Origin: Arthrobacter sp. B6
GTDB taxonomy: Bacteria > Actinomycetota > Actinomycetes > Actinomycetales > Micrococcaceae
Assembly: GCF_001663775.1 (NCBI RefSeq)
Contig: NZ_KV467168.1
Coordinates: 883,065-947,064 of the forward strand
Length of the DNA: 64,000 nucleotides
Reading direction: 5' to 3'
Part shown: one piece after another, positions 1 through 8,330 of the stretch
How positions within the stretch are numbered: the first letter of the stretch is position 1
Layout: every line of letters begins with the position of its first letter
Translations under genes and position numbers: made by a program
The notes under the pieces: model-generated
The model's database searches: none
Told to the model about the DNA's origin: nothing
Seen by the model: the letters and a program-made list of their open reading frames with translations, nothing else

Positions 1-693
1 ACGGTCTCCAAACTCAACACCGTAGGAGTTCACGTTCTGGCCGAGCAGGGTGACCTCGATGGCACCGTCATCCACGAGGGCCTGGATTTCAGCCAGGATG
101 TCACCTGGCCGACGGTCCTTTTCCTTGCCGCGCAGGGCCGGAACAATACAGAACGTGCACGTGTTGTTGCAGCCGACGGAGATGGACACCCAACCGGAGT
201 ACACCGAATCCCTCTTCGTGGGCAGGGTGGAGGGGAAGACGTCGAGGGATTCGAGAATCTCCAGCTGGGCTTCGCTGTTGTGCCGTGCCCGGTCAAGCAG
301 CGCAGGCAGCGCACCCACGTTGTGGGTTCCGAAGACGGCGTCCACCCACGGCGCCTTCTTGAGGATCGTTTCCCGGTCCTTCTGGGCAAGACAGCCGCCA
401 ACGGCGATTTGCATTCCGGGATTGGCGGCTTTCACCGGAGCCAGCATGCCCAGATTGCCGTACAGCTTGTTGTCGGCGTTCTCCCGGACCGCGCAGGTGT
501 TGAACACCACCACGTCCGCATGGTCACCGGCAGCCGGTACATAGCCGGCGTCCTCGAGCATGCCCGCCATCCGCTCGGAATCGTGCACGTTCATCTGGCA
601 CCCGAAGGTGCGTACCTGATACGTACGCGGCTGCAGGGCAGGGTCGTCTGGCTGGGCGGTACCGGATGCGGGGGAAGGAATGGTCAAACTCAC
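1..693 (-). CDS. miaB: tRNA-2-methylthio-N6-dimethylallyladenosine synthase MiaB, N-terminal part (runs off the window)
   Basis: MiaB is a radical-SAM methylthiotransferase that modifies i6A37 of tRNAs reading UNN codons. The 231 visible codons hold the N-terminal UPF0004 domain, with its first cluster cysteines in FGCQMN and NTCAVRE, followed by the radical-SAM cysteines of GCNNTCTFC. The reading frame is open to the left edge, so the C-terminal half, including any TRAM domain, lies outside. The start is GTG at 693. It is supported by a TACCCT hexamer ending 6 bases before it, which suggests a leaderless mRNA. The gene follows recX in the same direction after 60 bases. Identification is firm and the exact start is probable. 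Confidence 0.93.
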   Translation of the reverse strand, partial: MSLTIPSPASGTAQPDDPALQPRTYQVRTFGCQMNVHDSERMAGMLEDAGYVPAAGDHADVVVFNTCAVRENADNKLYGNLGMLAPVKAANPGMQIAVGGCLAQKDRETILKKAPWVDAVFGTHNVGALPALLDRARHNSEAQLEILESLDVFPSTLPTKRDSVYSGWVSISVGCNNTCTFCIVPALRGKEKDRRPGDILAEIQALVDDGAIEVTLLGQNVNSYGVEFGDR

Positions 694-699
694 CTGTTA

Positions 700-705
700 A
701 GGGTA
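700..705 (-). promoter_or_regulatory. Putative -10 box of miaB (leaderless layout)
   Basis: TACCCT lies six bases before the miaB GTG. This TANNNT-N6-RTG layout recurs at many genes here and would put transcription at the start codon. No clear -35 is visible. Confidence 0.4.
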
Positions 706-753
706 CCGGGTCGACGGAAACGCCGCTTCGACCGGGATGCCATGCTGACAGGC

Positions 754-1458
754 CTACTCGCCGAACGGACTGTCCGGCGGACTGAACGCGCCCTCTTGGC
801 CGGCGTGCGATGCCAGCACCTCGCCCACGATCCGGAAAGCCTGGGACGGCTGGTATCCCTTGCGGGCAAGCATTGACGCCAGCCGTCGTGTGGTCTTGTC
901 CCGCTCGGCCGGCTCGGACAGGTCTGTGCCGGGCCGGAGCTTCCGTTCCACGAGCAGCCGGGCGGCCGCTTCCTCGTCTTCGTCGGAGAGCTGCTCCAGC
1001 GCGGTTGCAGCCGTGTCCGCATCGATGCCCTTTTCGGCCAGCTCACGGCGAAGCGCGCCCTTGGCGAGTTTGCGCGACTGCGACCTGCTGCGCACCCACA
1101 TGTCGGCAAACTCGGCGTCGTTGATCAGCCGCACTTCCTGGAACCTCTCCAGCACGGCCTCGGCAACGTCTTCGGGGATGTTGCGCTCCGCCAGCTTGCG
1201 GGACAGCTGCAGCCGGCTTTTCGCCGAGCTGGTCAACTGGCGCAGCACTATGGCCCGGGCAACGGATGCGGGATCCGGCTCAGCGTCGGAAGCTATCGAA
1301 GAGTCCGGATCAGGTCCCTCCGGACCGAAACCGGGGCGGCGGCCGCCCCGGTCCCGCCGCCGTCCACCTGAGCCGGCGCCGGTATCAGCACCAGAGGCTA
1401 AGCCTGGGCCGAAGCTCTGGCCGTCCTTGAAGCCCGCGGTGTGCTTAGAAGCCGTCAA
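754..1458 (-). CDS. recX: Regulatory protein RecX
   Basis: RecX binds RecA and its filament and moderates recombinase activity. The 234-residue product has a disordered, Gly/Arg/Pro-rich N-terminal stretch of about 65 residues. The RecX three-helix repeats follow: the first begins around ARAIVLRQL, and the motif [16 protein letters not shown] is characteristic. The start overlaps the last 14 bases of recA, so the pair is translationally coupled and under the same SOS-controlled promoter. The long N-terminal extension is common in actinobacterial RecX. A shorter form starting further in is possible, but no better start is visible. Confidence 0.92.
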   Translation of the reverse strand: MTASKHTAGFKDGQSFGPGLASGADTGAGSGGRRRDRGGRRPGFGPEGPDPDSSIASDAEPDPASVARAIVLRQLTSSAKSRLQLSRKLAERNIPEDVAEAVLERFQEVRLINDAEFADMWVRSRSQSRKLAKGALRRELAEKGIDADTAATALEQLSDEDEEAAARLLVERKLRPGTDLSEPAERDKTTRRLASMLARKGYQPSQAFRIVGEVLASHAGQEGAFSPPDSPFGE

Positions 1459-2500
1459 CGGCCTTCAGCTTCGGTGTGTCTTTGGCATCCGTTTCGGCCG
1501 GCTTTACTCCGACGCCCAGCTTTTCCTTGATCAGGCGTTCAAGTTCGGCGGCCAGTTCCGGGTTGTCGCGCAGGAACCTCCGGGAGTTCTCCATACCTTG
1601 GCCCAGCTGGTCGCCGTCGTACGTAAACCACGAACCGGACTTCTTGATAATGCCGTGTTCCACGCCCATGTCAATGATGCCGCCCTCGCGGGAAATGCCC
1701 TGGCCGTAGATGATGTCGAACTCCGCGATCTTGAAGGGCGGTGCCATCTTGTTCTTGACGATCTTGGCCTTGGTGCGGTTACCGACGGAATCGGCACCTT
1801 CCTTCAGCGTCTGGATGCGGCGCACGTCAATGCGGATGGAGGCGTAGAACTTCAGGGCCTTGCCACCGGTGGTGGTTTCCGGGGACCCGAAGAACACACC
1901 GATCTTTTCACGCAGCTGGTTGATGAAGATGGCCGTGGTCTTGGTCTGGCTCAGGCGGCCGGTGATTTTACGCAGCGCCTGGCTCATCAGACGGGCCTGG
2001 AGGCCAACGTGGCTGTCGCCCATGTCGCCTTCAATTTCCGCCCGCGGCACCAGTGCAGCCACGGAGTCAATGACAATCACGTCAAGCGAGCCCGAGCCGA
2101 TGAGCATGTCCATGATTTCGAGTGCCTGCTCGCCGGTATCCGGCTGCGAGACCAGGAGGGCGTCCGTGTCCACGCCAAGCTTGGCGGCGTACTCGGGGTC
2201 CAGGGCGTGCTCTGCGTCGATGAAGGCCGCAATGCCGCCCTGGCGCTGGGCGTTGGCTACGGCGTGGAGCGCCACGGTGGTCTTACCCGAGGATTCCGGG
2301 CCGTAGATCTCCACAACGCGCCCACGCGGCAGTCCGCCAATTCCCAAAGCGACGTCCAGGGCGATGGATCCGGTGGGGATGACCTCGATGGGGGCACGGA
2401 CTTCATCGCCCAGCCGCATGACCGAGCCTTTGCCGAACTGCTTGTCAATCTGTGCCAGCGCTGCGTCGAGCGCCTTTTGACGATCCGGGGCTGCCGCCAT
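1445..2500 (-). CDS. recA: Recombinase RecA
   Basis: RecA is the ATP-dependent strand-exchange protein and the co-protease for LexA cleavage. The 351-residue product has the usual length. It shows Walker [10 protein letters not shown] at residues 67-75, the Walker B region [10 protein letters not shown], the L2-loop region [19 protein letters not shown] and the C-terminal acidic/basic tail. The ATG is preceded by AGAGGTG as ribosome binding site. A 145-base leader separates the start from a LexA-type SOS box at 2645-2660. RecX follows with overlap. Confidence 0.98.
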   Translation of the reverse strand: MAAAPDRQKALDAALAQIDKQFGKGSVMRLGDEVRAPIEVIPTGSIALDVALGIGGLPRGRVVEIYGPESSGKTTVALHAVANAQRQGGIAAFIDAEHALDPEYAAKLGVDTDALLVSQPDTGEQALEIMDMLIGSGSLDVIVIDSVAALVPRAEIEGDMGDSHVGLQARLMSQALRKITGRLSQTKTTAIFINQLREKIGVFFGSPETTTGGKALKFYASIRIDVRRIQTLKEGADSVGNRTKAKIVKNKMAPPFKIAEFDIIYGQGISREGGIIDMGVEHGIIKKSGSWFTYDGDQLGQGMENSRRFLRDNPELAAELERLIKEKLGVGVKPAETDAKDTPKLKAVDGF

Positions 2501-2644
2501 GGTTCACACCTCTAATGCTTTCTCGCTTTGGAGTGGCCTCAGCGGCCGTTTCTTGGTCATCTCTGACGCTAATGGCACCCGCAGACATTCTGGCCGGATG
2601 ACATCGGCTATGTGGATAACCCACTACGAAAAGCATAGCTTTAC

Positions 2645-2660
2645 CCGAACAGATATTCGA
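2645..2660. promoter_or_regulatory. LexA-type SOS box upstream of recA
   Basis: CCGAACAGATATTCGA matches the Gram-positive/actinobacterial SOS box TCGAAC-N4-GTTCGA at 10 of the 12 defined positions and is a near-palindrome. It lies between the DUF3046 stop and recA, 145 bases before the recA ATG. A possible -10 (TATGCT, 2632-2637 on the minus strand) lies just downstream. The gene for LexA itself is not in the window. Confidence 0.8.
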
Positions 2661-2692
2661 ACAATCCGGCGGCGTGTCAGGGGCCGGGCCGG

Positions 2693-2932
2693 TCAGTCGC
2701 GAACCGGCTTGATGTCCCTGCCCAGGCGCCGTTCGGGCGGGACGTCCTGGACGTCGCACATGGCCAGCCAAACCTGCCGGGGACTCACGCCGGCGGCCAG
2801 GGCCTGGTCCGCGGTACGTCCGCCAACCCCGGCCAGGATCAGGGTACTGCTCAGGACCCGGGAATACCCGGAACCGAATTCGTCGTCCATCAGACGCCAG
2901 TAGTCACTGATTCGCACAATAGAGTCTCTCAT
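2693..2932 (-). CDS. DUF3046 family protein
   Basis: A 79-residue product matching the short actinobacterial DUF3046 family, usually found beside recA. It shows RISDYWRLMDDEFG near the N-terminus and the conserved tail region PRQVWLAMCDVQDVP. The function is unknown. The start MRDS at 2932 is preferred over upstream codons because it matches the family N-terminus and because TAGGGT lies 8 bases before it. The gene is divergent from the MarR gene, with only 25 bases between the two starts. Confidence 0.85.
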   Translation of the reverse strand: MRDSIVRISDYWRLMDDEFGSGYSRVLSSTLILAGVGGRTADQALAAGVSPRQVWLAMCDVQDVPPERRLGRDIKPVRD

Positions 2933-2940
2933 GGCGCGGG

Positions 2941-2950
2941 ACCCTAGAAT
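2941..2950. promoter_or_regulatory. Overlapping divergent -10 boxes (DUF3046 minus, MarR plus)
   Basis: On the plus strand, TAGAAT (2945-2950) ends 7 bases before the MarR ATG. On the minus strand, TAGGGT (2941-2946) ends 8 bases before the DUF3046 ATG. The two hexamers share two base pairs, so RNA polymerase could occupy only one of them at a time. No good -35 is visible on either side. Confidence 0.45.
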
Positions 2951-2957
2951 TGTTGCC

Positions 2958-3488
2958 ATGAGCAACTCTTCCGACGTTCCCGCTCGCGCCTCCCCTTCGG
3001 ACGATACTGTCGATGCGGCGTTGGAGACCGTGGAGCACCAGATCAGTGTCTTTTGGCGAAGGTCACGGTCCGTGTCCCATCAACTGTCCCGCCAGGTCCA
3101 TCCCGATATGGAACCGGCTGCGTATGGCCTGCTCACGGTGATCCGGCGCGAAGGACCCATCCGCCTCACTGACCTTGCCCTGAGTATAGGCGTCGGCAAA
3201 CCATCGGTGAGCCGGCAAATCGCGTTCCTGGAAAGCATCGGACTCGTCTCCAAGGAAGCCGACCCCCTTGACGGCCGCGCCCAGGCGATCCGGCTTACGC
3301 CCAAGGGCGAAGAGAAAATGCACCAGGTCCAGGACGCCCGGCGCGAAGTCTTCCGGGAACGGCTGGGGGAATGGCCGCTCGAGGATCTGCAGTCGCTGGC
3401 GAAATACATGGCCAAGCTCAACGCAATCTATGAACGTGATGGCTTCCCCCAGGACGTTGCGCCCGCAAAAACGGACACCCAGCCCTGA
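2958..3488 (+). CDS. MarR family transcriptional regulator
   Basis: A 176-residue winged-helix regulator. The MarR core is seen from about residue 30 (EHQISVFWRRSR) through the recognition helix region (LALSIGVGKPSVSRQIAFLESIGLV) to the wing (DPLDGRAQAIRLTPKGEE). The ligand and targets cannot be read from the sequence. The start MSNSS is chosen because the -10-like TAGAAT lies 7 bases upstream. The gene is divergent from DUF3046 and ends at a strong hairpin shared with the convergent clgR. Confidence 0.88.
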   Translation: MSNSSDVPARASPSDDTVDAALETVEHQISVFWRRSRSVSHQLSRQVHPDMEPAAYGLLTVIRREGPIRLTDLALSIGVGKPSVSRQIAFLESIGLVSKEADPLDGRAQAIRLTPKGEEKMHQVQDARREVFRERLGEWPLEDLQSLAKYMAKLNAIYERDGFPQDVAPAKTDTQP

Positions 3489-3494
3489 AAACAC

Positions 3495-3524
3495 GAAGGC
3501 CTCCGGCACGTGCCGGAGGCCTTC
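3495..3524. terminator. Bidirectional hairpin between MarR gene and clgR
   Basis: A perfect 30-base palindrome, GAAGGCCTCCGGCAC and its reverse complement, sits between two convergent gene ends (3488 and 3547). It has no long U-run but is well placed to stop both transcripts. Confidence 0.75.
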
Positions 3525-3546
3525 GATAGTAAATCGTTCAGGGTGC

Positions 3547-3906
3547 CTACCGTGCGCCGGAAAGCAGTCCCTTGGAAAGTTCTTTGGTGAGTTCGGCGTT
3601 CAGGTCGGGATCAAGATCGCGGCCGTAACGCTGCGAGAATTCCTGGGGAACGGTGTCCGGAACAGCCACGCCCTCTGCGACGGCAACGCGGTCGCTGACT
3701 TCACGGAGCATGCTGGACAGTGGAACGTCCAGAGCGGAGCAGATCGAGGACAGAAGCTCCGATGAAGCTTCCTTTTGGCCGCGCTCCACTTCACTGAGAT
3801 ATCCCAGGGAAACGCGGGCACTGTGCGAAACTTCGCGGAGAGTACGCCCCTGACGCTGGCGGACATCGCGCAGGACATCACCGATTTCGTGACGAAGTAC
3901 AACCAT
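3547..3906 (-). CDS. clgR: XRE-family regulator ClgR (Clp protease gene regulator)
   Basis: ClgR activates clp protease and recovery genes in Actinobacteria. The product has the classic ClgR core [38 protein letters not shown] and a C-terminal tail ending in [11 protein letters not shown]. The start at 3906 gives 119 residues, close to family length, and has GAAGGAG 6 bases upstream. The frame stays open to an ATG at 3999 with AAGGAG 13 bases upstream, which would add 31 residues, so the longer form is a real alternative. The gene follows cinA in the same direction, and a TAGGAT hexamer near 4062 may be its promoter. Confidence 0.9.
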   Translation of the reverse strand: MVVLRHEIGDVLRDVRQRQGRTLREVSHSARVSLGYLSEVERGQKEASSELLSSICSALDVPLSSMLREVSDRVAVAEGVAVPDTVPQEFSQRYGRDLDPDLNAELTKELSKGLLSGAR

Positions 3907-4150
3907 CTTGCGCTCCTTCTGTTCGGTCTTGCCCTGATCGGCGAGGCCCACATCCTTCCAGCGGACAACGCCGTTTACGGATACGGGCTGCTTTACCATC
4001 TGTATCGCCTTGCTCCTTATAAGTCCGGTCCGCCGTGGAGCGAACCGTGGTGGTGTATTCATCCTAGGCGCCTCCGCTCTCCGGAAACGACACAATGTAA
4101 TAACTAATGGGTAGCGGAATTTGTTCCCGGCTACTTTACCGCCGGTAACT

Positions 4151-4630
4151 TCAGGAAGAAAGGGCCGCGAGGAGCCGTTCCAGGGCCGCGCCGCAGGCCT
4201 GGCCGCGGATCTCTGCCCGACTGCCGGAAAAGGCGTAGTCGAAGGACGCGCTACCCTCCGCCGTCGCGATCCCTATGTACACGGTCCCCACGGCCTTCCC
4301 ATCGTGCCCGTCCGGGCCGGCCACTCCCGTTGTGGCCACACCGATGTCCGAGCCCAGGGCTGTGCGGACGCCGGCGGCCATGGCAGCTGCAACCTCACCG
4401 TCAACGGACCCGGCGGTGGCAAGCAGCTCCTGCGAAACACCGAGGACGTCCACTTTGACGGAGTTCTGGTAGGCCACGACACCGCCTTGCAGCATTCCGG
4501 AGGCACCGGCCGTATCTGCCAGGATCGCAGACACCATTCCAGCCGTAAGGGATTCCGCCGTGGCGACGGTCAGCCCCCGGTCCAGGGCATTTTTGACTGT
4601 TTCCCCGGCGAGATGGTGAAGGTTTGTCAT
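4151..4630 (-). CDS. cinA: CinA C-terminal domain protein (nicotinamide-nucleotide amidohydrolase, PncC type)
   Basis: A 159-residue stand-alone CinA C-terminal domain, which deamidates nicotinamide mononucleotide in pyridine nucleotide salvage. The family motifs [26 protein letters not shown] and [14 protein letters not shown] are all present. The ATG at 4630 has AAGGAG 7 bases upstream. The gene lies 25 bases after pgsA and upstream of clgR, the usual actinobacterial order. The N-terminal molybdopterin-binding-like domain of full-length CinA is absent, as is normal for this short form. Confidence 0.9.
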   Translation of the reverse strand: MTNLHHLAGETVKNALDRGLTVATAESLTAGMVSAILADTAGASGMLQGGVVAYQNSVKVDVLGVSQELLATAGSVDGEVAAAMAAGVRTALGSDIGVATTGVAGPDGHDGKAVGTVYIGIATAEGSASFDYAFSGSRAEIRGQACGAALERLLAALSS

Positions 4631-4655
4631 AAGGCTGCTCCTTGTCTGCGGTTGC

Positions 4656-5279
4656 CTACTTGCCGGCAGCGGACTTCCCCTGCGAACGCAGCCGCAAGGC
4701 TTCAACCACGTATTCGACGCCGGTCCAGACCGTGATGAGCACGGCCGCCATCATCGTGGCGAATGCCACCCAGGCCAGCCATGGTGCGAAAGCGGCGAGC
4801 GGGAGGAGGTACAGGAAAATGGCGGCTGTCTGAACCACGGTCTTGAGCTTGCCGCCGCGCGATGCCGGGATAACACCATAGCGGATCACAAAGAAACGCA
4901 GGGCAGTGATGCCCCATTCCCGCACGAGGATCACAATGGTGACCCACCACGGCAGTTCCCCGAGGACGGACAGCATGACCAGTGCCGAACCGATCAGGAG
5001 CTTGTCAGCGATGGGGTCGGCAATCTTGCCGAAGTCCGTGACGAGGCCGCGGCTCCTGGCGATGTCGCCGTCGAGCTTGTCAGTGTAAATGGCGACGGCG
5101 AACGCCAGCACGGCGGCCCAGCGCCACAGCCCTGACTCGCTGCGCAGTCCGGGTGCGTCGGCCAGCAGGAACCAGACGAAGAACGGCACCAGGGCGATGC
5201 GCAGCATGGTCAGGATGTTGGGTAGATTCCAGATTCCTGAACTGCTGGAGCCGGCGGCGGTTGCTTCGGTGCTAGTCAC
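4656..5279 (-). CDS. pgsA: CDP-diacylglycerol-glycerol-3-phosphate 3-phosphatidyltransferase
   Basis: An integral membrane enzyme that makes phosphatidylglycerol phosphate from CDP-diacylglycerol and glycerol-3-phosphate. The CDP-alcohol phosphatidyltransferase signature D-x2-D-G-x2-A-R-x8-G-x3-D-x3-D is complete at about residues 67-92 (DKLDGDIAR ... GKIADPIAD). Several hydrophobic segments surround it. The start is GTG at 5279. AGGAAG lies directly before it, and TAGCCT (5286-5291) ends 6 bases upstream, so either a Shine-Dalgarno or a leaderless start fits. The promoter hexamer overlaps the ftsK stop codon. Confidence 0.95.
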   Translation of the reverse strand: MTSTEATAAGSSSSGIWNLPNILTMLRIALVPFFVWFLLADAPGLRSESGLWRWAAVLAFAVAIYTDKLDGDIARSRGLVTDFGKIADPIADKLLIGSALVMLSVLGELPWWVTIVILVREWGITALRFFVIRYGVIPASRGGKLKTVVQTAAIFLYLLPLAAFAPWLAWVAFATMMAAVLITVWTGVEYVVEALRLRSQGKSAAGK

Positions 5280-5288
5280 CTTCCTAGG

Positions 5289-8201
5289 CTACCGTCCGGT
5301 GAGTGACCAGGCGTCTTCGGAACCGTCTTCGTCGTCGATATTTGAGCTGGTGTCCGCCCCGTCAAAGTATTCGACGTTCTGGCTGCGCTGGTCCAGGTCC
5401 GCCGCCACGAGGTCCTCGGCGTAGCCGCCCTGGGCGATATTGGAGTTGGCGTTATCGCTCAGGGCCGCCGTCTGGGAGTCCGCGGCCACGGGGGCGTCCT
5501 GGCCCTTCATGGCGGCGAGGACGGCGGCCAGGTCATCCGGCTTCACCAGGACGTCGCGGGCCTTGGAGCCTTCCGACGGGCCAACCACTCCCCTGGACTC
5601 GAGCAGGTCCATCAGGCGCCCGGCCTTCGCGAAGCCAACGCGGAGCTTGCGCTGCAGCATTGACGTGGAGCCAAACTGCGTGGTGACGACGAGCTCCGTG
5701 GCCTGCAGGAGTACCTCGAGATCATCCCCGATGTCGTCGTCGATCTGCTTTTTCTGCGCCTCGGGGGCAACATCGTCGCGGTAGACGGCCTTCAGCTGGC
5801 CCTTGACGTGCTCGACGACCTTGTGGATTTCGGATTCCGTGACCCAGGCGCCCTGGACGCGCATGGCCTTGGATGCGCCCATGGGCAGGAAGAGGGCGTC
5901 GCCCTGGCCGATGAGCTTCTCGGCACCGGGCTGGTCCAGGACCACTCGGGAGTCGGTCACCGAGGACGTGGCGAACGCCATCCGCGAGGGGACGTTTGCC
6001 TTGATAAGCCCGGTGACGACGTCCACGGAAGGACGCTGGGTTGCCAGGACCAGGTGGATGCCGGCGGCACGGGCCAGCTGGGTGATGCGGACAATGGAAT
6101 CTTCCACGTCACGCGGCGCCACCATCATGAGGTCGGCGAGCTCATCCACGATCACCAGCAGGTACGGGTAGGGGCGGATGACGCGCTTTGAGTCGACCGG
6201 GGGCTGGACCTTGCCGGCACGGACAGCCTTGTTGAAGTCATCGATGTGCTTGAAACCGTAGTTGGCGAGGTCGTCGTAGCGGGCATCCATCTCGCGGACC
6301 ACCCACTGCAGGGCCTCTGCCGCTTTCTTGGGGTTGGTGATGATGGGCGTGATGAGGTGCGGAACGCCTTCGTAGGCGGTCAGCTCCACGCGCTTGGGGT
6401 CGACCATGACCATGCGGACCTCGTCCGGGGTGGCGCGCATGAGGATGGACGTGATCATGGAGTTCACAAAGGACGACTTGCCCGCGCCGGTGGCACCGGC
6501 AACAAGCAAGTGGGGCATCTTGGCCAGGTTCGCCACGACGTAGCCGCCTTCGACGTCCTTGCCGACACCCATCACCATGGGGTGGTCGGTCCGGCGGGCG
6601 TTCTGGCTGCGCAGGACGTCACCGAGAGAGACGGTCTCGCGGTCCGTGTTGGGGATCTCTATGCCGATGGCCGACTTGCCCGGAATGGGGCTGAGGATCC
6701 GGACGTCCGAGCTGGCCACGGCGTAGGAAATGTTCTTGGAAAGCGCCGTGACGCGTTCCACCTTGGTGCCCGGGGAGAGTTCGATCTCGTACCGGGTGAC
6801 TGTGGGTCCGCGGCTAAACCCGGTCACCTGAGCCTCGACATTGAACTGGGTGAGGGTCTCGGTCAGGGAAGCGACGATGGCATCGTTGGCCTCGGTCCGC
6901 TCCTTCGGAATGGAACCCGGCGTCAGGACGTCCGACGACGGCAGTGTGTAGGTGACGTCACCCGCCAGTGAGAGCTGTTCGGTCCGCTGCGGAATCGGAG
7001 TGGGCAGGGGCGCGGGTGCGACCGGATTGGCCGGCACCTTTACAGGGTTCAGCGAACCTGCCGCCACCATGCCCGGCGTCACGAGCGGAATCGCCTCAGT
7101 GGCGTTCTCCCCCGCCGACGGCGAATGTGCCGAAGTTCCCAGGCCCTGGGCTGCCTTGATTTTTTCGACGGCGATTTCCGCCTGCGTGGGGCGGCGCACG
7201 CCAGGAGCGAGTCGCGGCGCCTGGCCGGGCTTCCCGTCGTTGGCGGGGTCGTCGTCATCGATGACGGCGTGTTCGAAGGCTTCGTCCCCCACATAGCCCT
7301 CCAGGCCGGCGTCGGAGTCCTCATCCTTTCCGAACAGCCGCCGTTTCTTCTTCTTGGGCGTGGCCGCCGCGGGCGCCTGCTCAAGGTAGCTGCGGTCGTG
7401 CCCGTCCCCGGCCTCGTCCGCTTCCAGCAGGTCGATTCCCATCAGGTGCTCGTAGGCTGCCCTGAGGCGCCGCGGTATGGCACCAAAAGGCGTGGCAGTG
7501 ATGATGAGCAGGGACACAAAGGCCAGCAGGCTGTAAAGGGCCACCGGAACGGCTGCGTGGATGGCAGCAAGCGGTGAGGCGGCCAGGAAGCCGAGCATGC
7601 CACCGGCCTGGCGGAGTCCGTCGAAGCCGTCGGCAACGGTGGGCTGGCCGCCAACGATATGGGCCAGGCCGCAACCGGCGAAGGTCATGATCAGGAAACC
7701 GATGCCCACCCTGTTGTTGCCCCTCCCGTCGGACGGCTGCCGGAAGAGGCGGAACGCGCAGGCGAAGAGCATCAAAGGCAGCAGCAGCGACATCCAGCCG
7801 AACGTGCCGTTGACCACGCTGTAGACGGCGTCTGGGAACCATCCGGTGAGGCCCCACCAGGCAAATGTGGCGATGAAGACGCCGAGTGCAAGGTTAAACA
7901 GCGCGGCCCCGTCCCGGCGGTCCTCTGCCGGCAGGTCGCTGACGTCGTGGCCAATCCTGCGGACGCCGCCTCCCACCAGATGGCCAATGCCCAGCCAGGC
8001 GCCGCCCACCACCCGCACCGGCCACGGCTGGCGCTCTTCGACGGCGGGAAGCTGGCGGGTCCGCGCCGTGCTGGTGCGTCCGCTGGTCCGGCCGGTCTTG
8101 GGCGCCGTGGAGCCGGTCCCGCGGCCAGTGGAGCTGCCGGGCTTCGCGGCGTTGGTGCCCCGGGCGGTGCCCTTGGGCGCGGAAGTAGTACGAGTGGCCA
8201 T
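5289..8201 (-). CDS. ftsK: DNA translocase FtsK/SpoIIIE
   Basis: FtsK pumps chromosomal DNA through the closing septum. The 970-residue product has a basic N-terminal stretch and about four transmembrane helices within roughly the first 240 residues. A charged, proline-rich linker follows. The RecA-like motor has Walker A GATGAGKSS near residue 570 and the downstream VIVDELADLMM. A C-terminal winged-helix gamma domain (TTQFGSTSMLQRKLRVGFAKAG) would read KOPS sites. The start MATRTT at 8201 is favoured because TAGCGT (8209-8214) lies 7 bases upstream. A 24-residue longer form is possible. Confidence 0.96.
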   Translation of the reverse strand: MATRTTSAPKGTARGTNAAKPGSSTGRGTGSTAPKTGRTSGRTSTARTRQLPAVEERQPWPVRVVGGAWLGIGHLVGGGVRRIGHDVSDLPAEDRRDGAALFNLALGVFIATFAWWGLTGWFPDAVYSVVNGTFGWMSLLLPLMLFACAFRLFRQPSDGRGNNRVGIGFLIMTFAGCGLAHIVGGQPTVADGFDGLRQAGGMLGFLAASPLAAIHAAVPVALYSLLAFVSLLIITATPFGAIPRRLRAAYEHLMGIDLLEADEAGDGHDRSYLEQAPAAATPKKKKRRLFGKDEDSDAGLEGYVGDEAFEHAVIDDDDPANDGKPGQAPRLAPGVRRPTQAEIAVEKIKAAQGLGTSAHSPSAGENATEAIPLVTPGMVAAGSLNPVKVPANPVAPAPLPTPIPQRTEQLSLAGDVTYTLPSSDVLTPGSIPKERTEANDAIVASLTETLTQFNVEAQVTGFSRGPTVTRYEIELSPGTKVERVTALSKNISYAVASSDVRILSPIPGKSAIGIEIPNTDRETVSLGDVLRSQNARRTDHPMVMGVGKDVEGGYVVANLAKMPHLLVAGATGAGKSSFVNSMITSILMRATPDEVRMVMVDPKRVELTAYEGVPHLITPIITNPKKAAEALQWVVREMDARYDDLANYGFKHIDDFNKAVRAGKVQPPVDSKRVIRPYPYLLVIVDELADLMMVAPRDVEDSIVRITQLARAAGIHLVLATQRPSVDVVTGLIKANVPSRMAFATSSVTDSRVVLDQPGAEKLIGQGDALFLPMGASKAMRVQGAWVTESEIHKVVEHVKGQLKAVYRDDVAPEAQKKQIDDDIGDDLEVLLQATELVVTTQFGSTSMLQRKLRVGFAKAGRLMDLLESRGVVGPSEGSKARDVLVKPDDLAAVLAAMKGQDAPVAADSQTAALSDNANSNIAQGGYAEDLVAADLDQRSQNVEYFDGADTSSNIDDEDGSEDAWSLTGR

Positions 8202-8208
8202 ACCTGCC

Positions 8209-8214
8209 ACGCTA
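8209..8214 (-). promoter_or_regulatory. Putative -10 box of ftsK (leaderless layout)
   Basis: TAGCGT ends 7 bases before the chosen ftsK ATG. No Shine-Dalgarno of normal quality precedes that ATG, which fits a leaderless transcript. Confidence 0.4.
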
Positions 8215-8274
8215 CCCGAACCGGGCCGGAATTCCGGGGATTTCCAGCCCGTTCCGGCCCCCATTTTGGACACC

Positions 8275-8305
8275 GAAGGCCCGGTTCTGGACGAACCGGG
8301 CCTTC
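8275..8305. terminator. Hairpin between rnj and ftsK
   Basis: GAAGGCCCGGTTC and its reverse complement form a 13-bp stem with a 5-base loop, just downstream of the rnj stop and upstream of the ftsK start. Read on the minus strand it is a likely rnj terminator, although it lacks a clear U-tract. Confidence 0.65.
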
Positions 8306-8330
8306 AGTTTTGCCGCGGGCCTAGGGCCGG

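Noticed and set aside
860..2515. A 551-codon open frame on the plus strand across recX and recA
   Set aside because: It is antisense to two certain genes and arises from high-GC codon bias. Its product has no recognisable domain.
3907..4095. A longer ClgR with an extended N-terminus
   Set aside because: The residues before MVKQP have no match to ClgR, and the best ribosome binding site belongs to the ATG at 3906. The 3999 start is kept as an alternative only.
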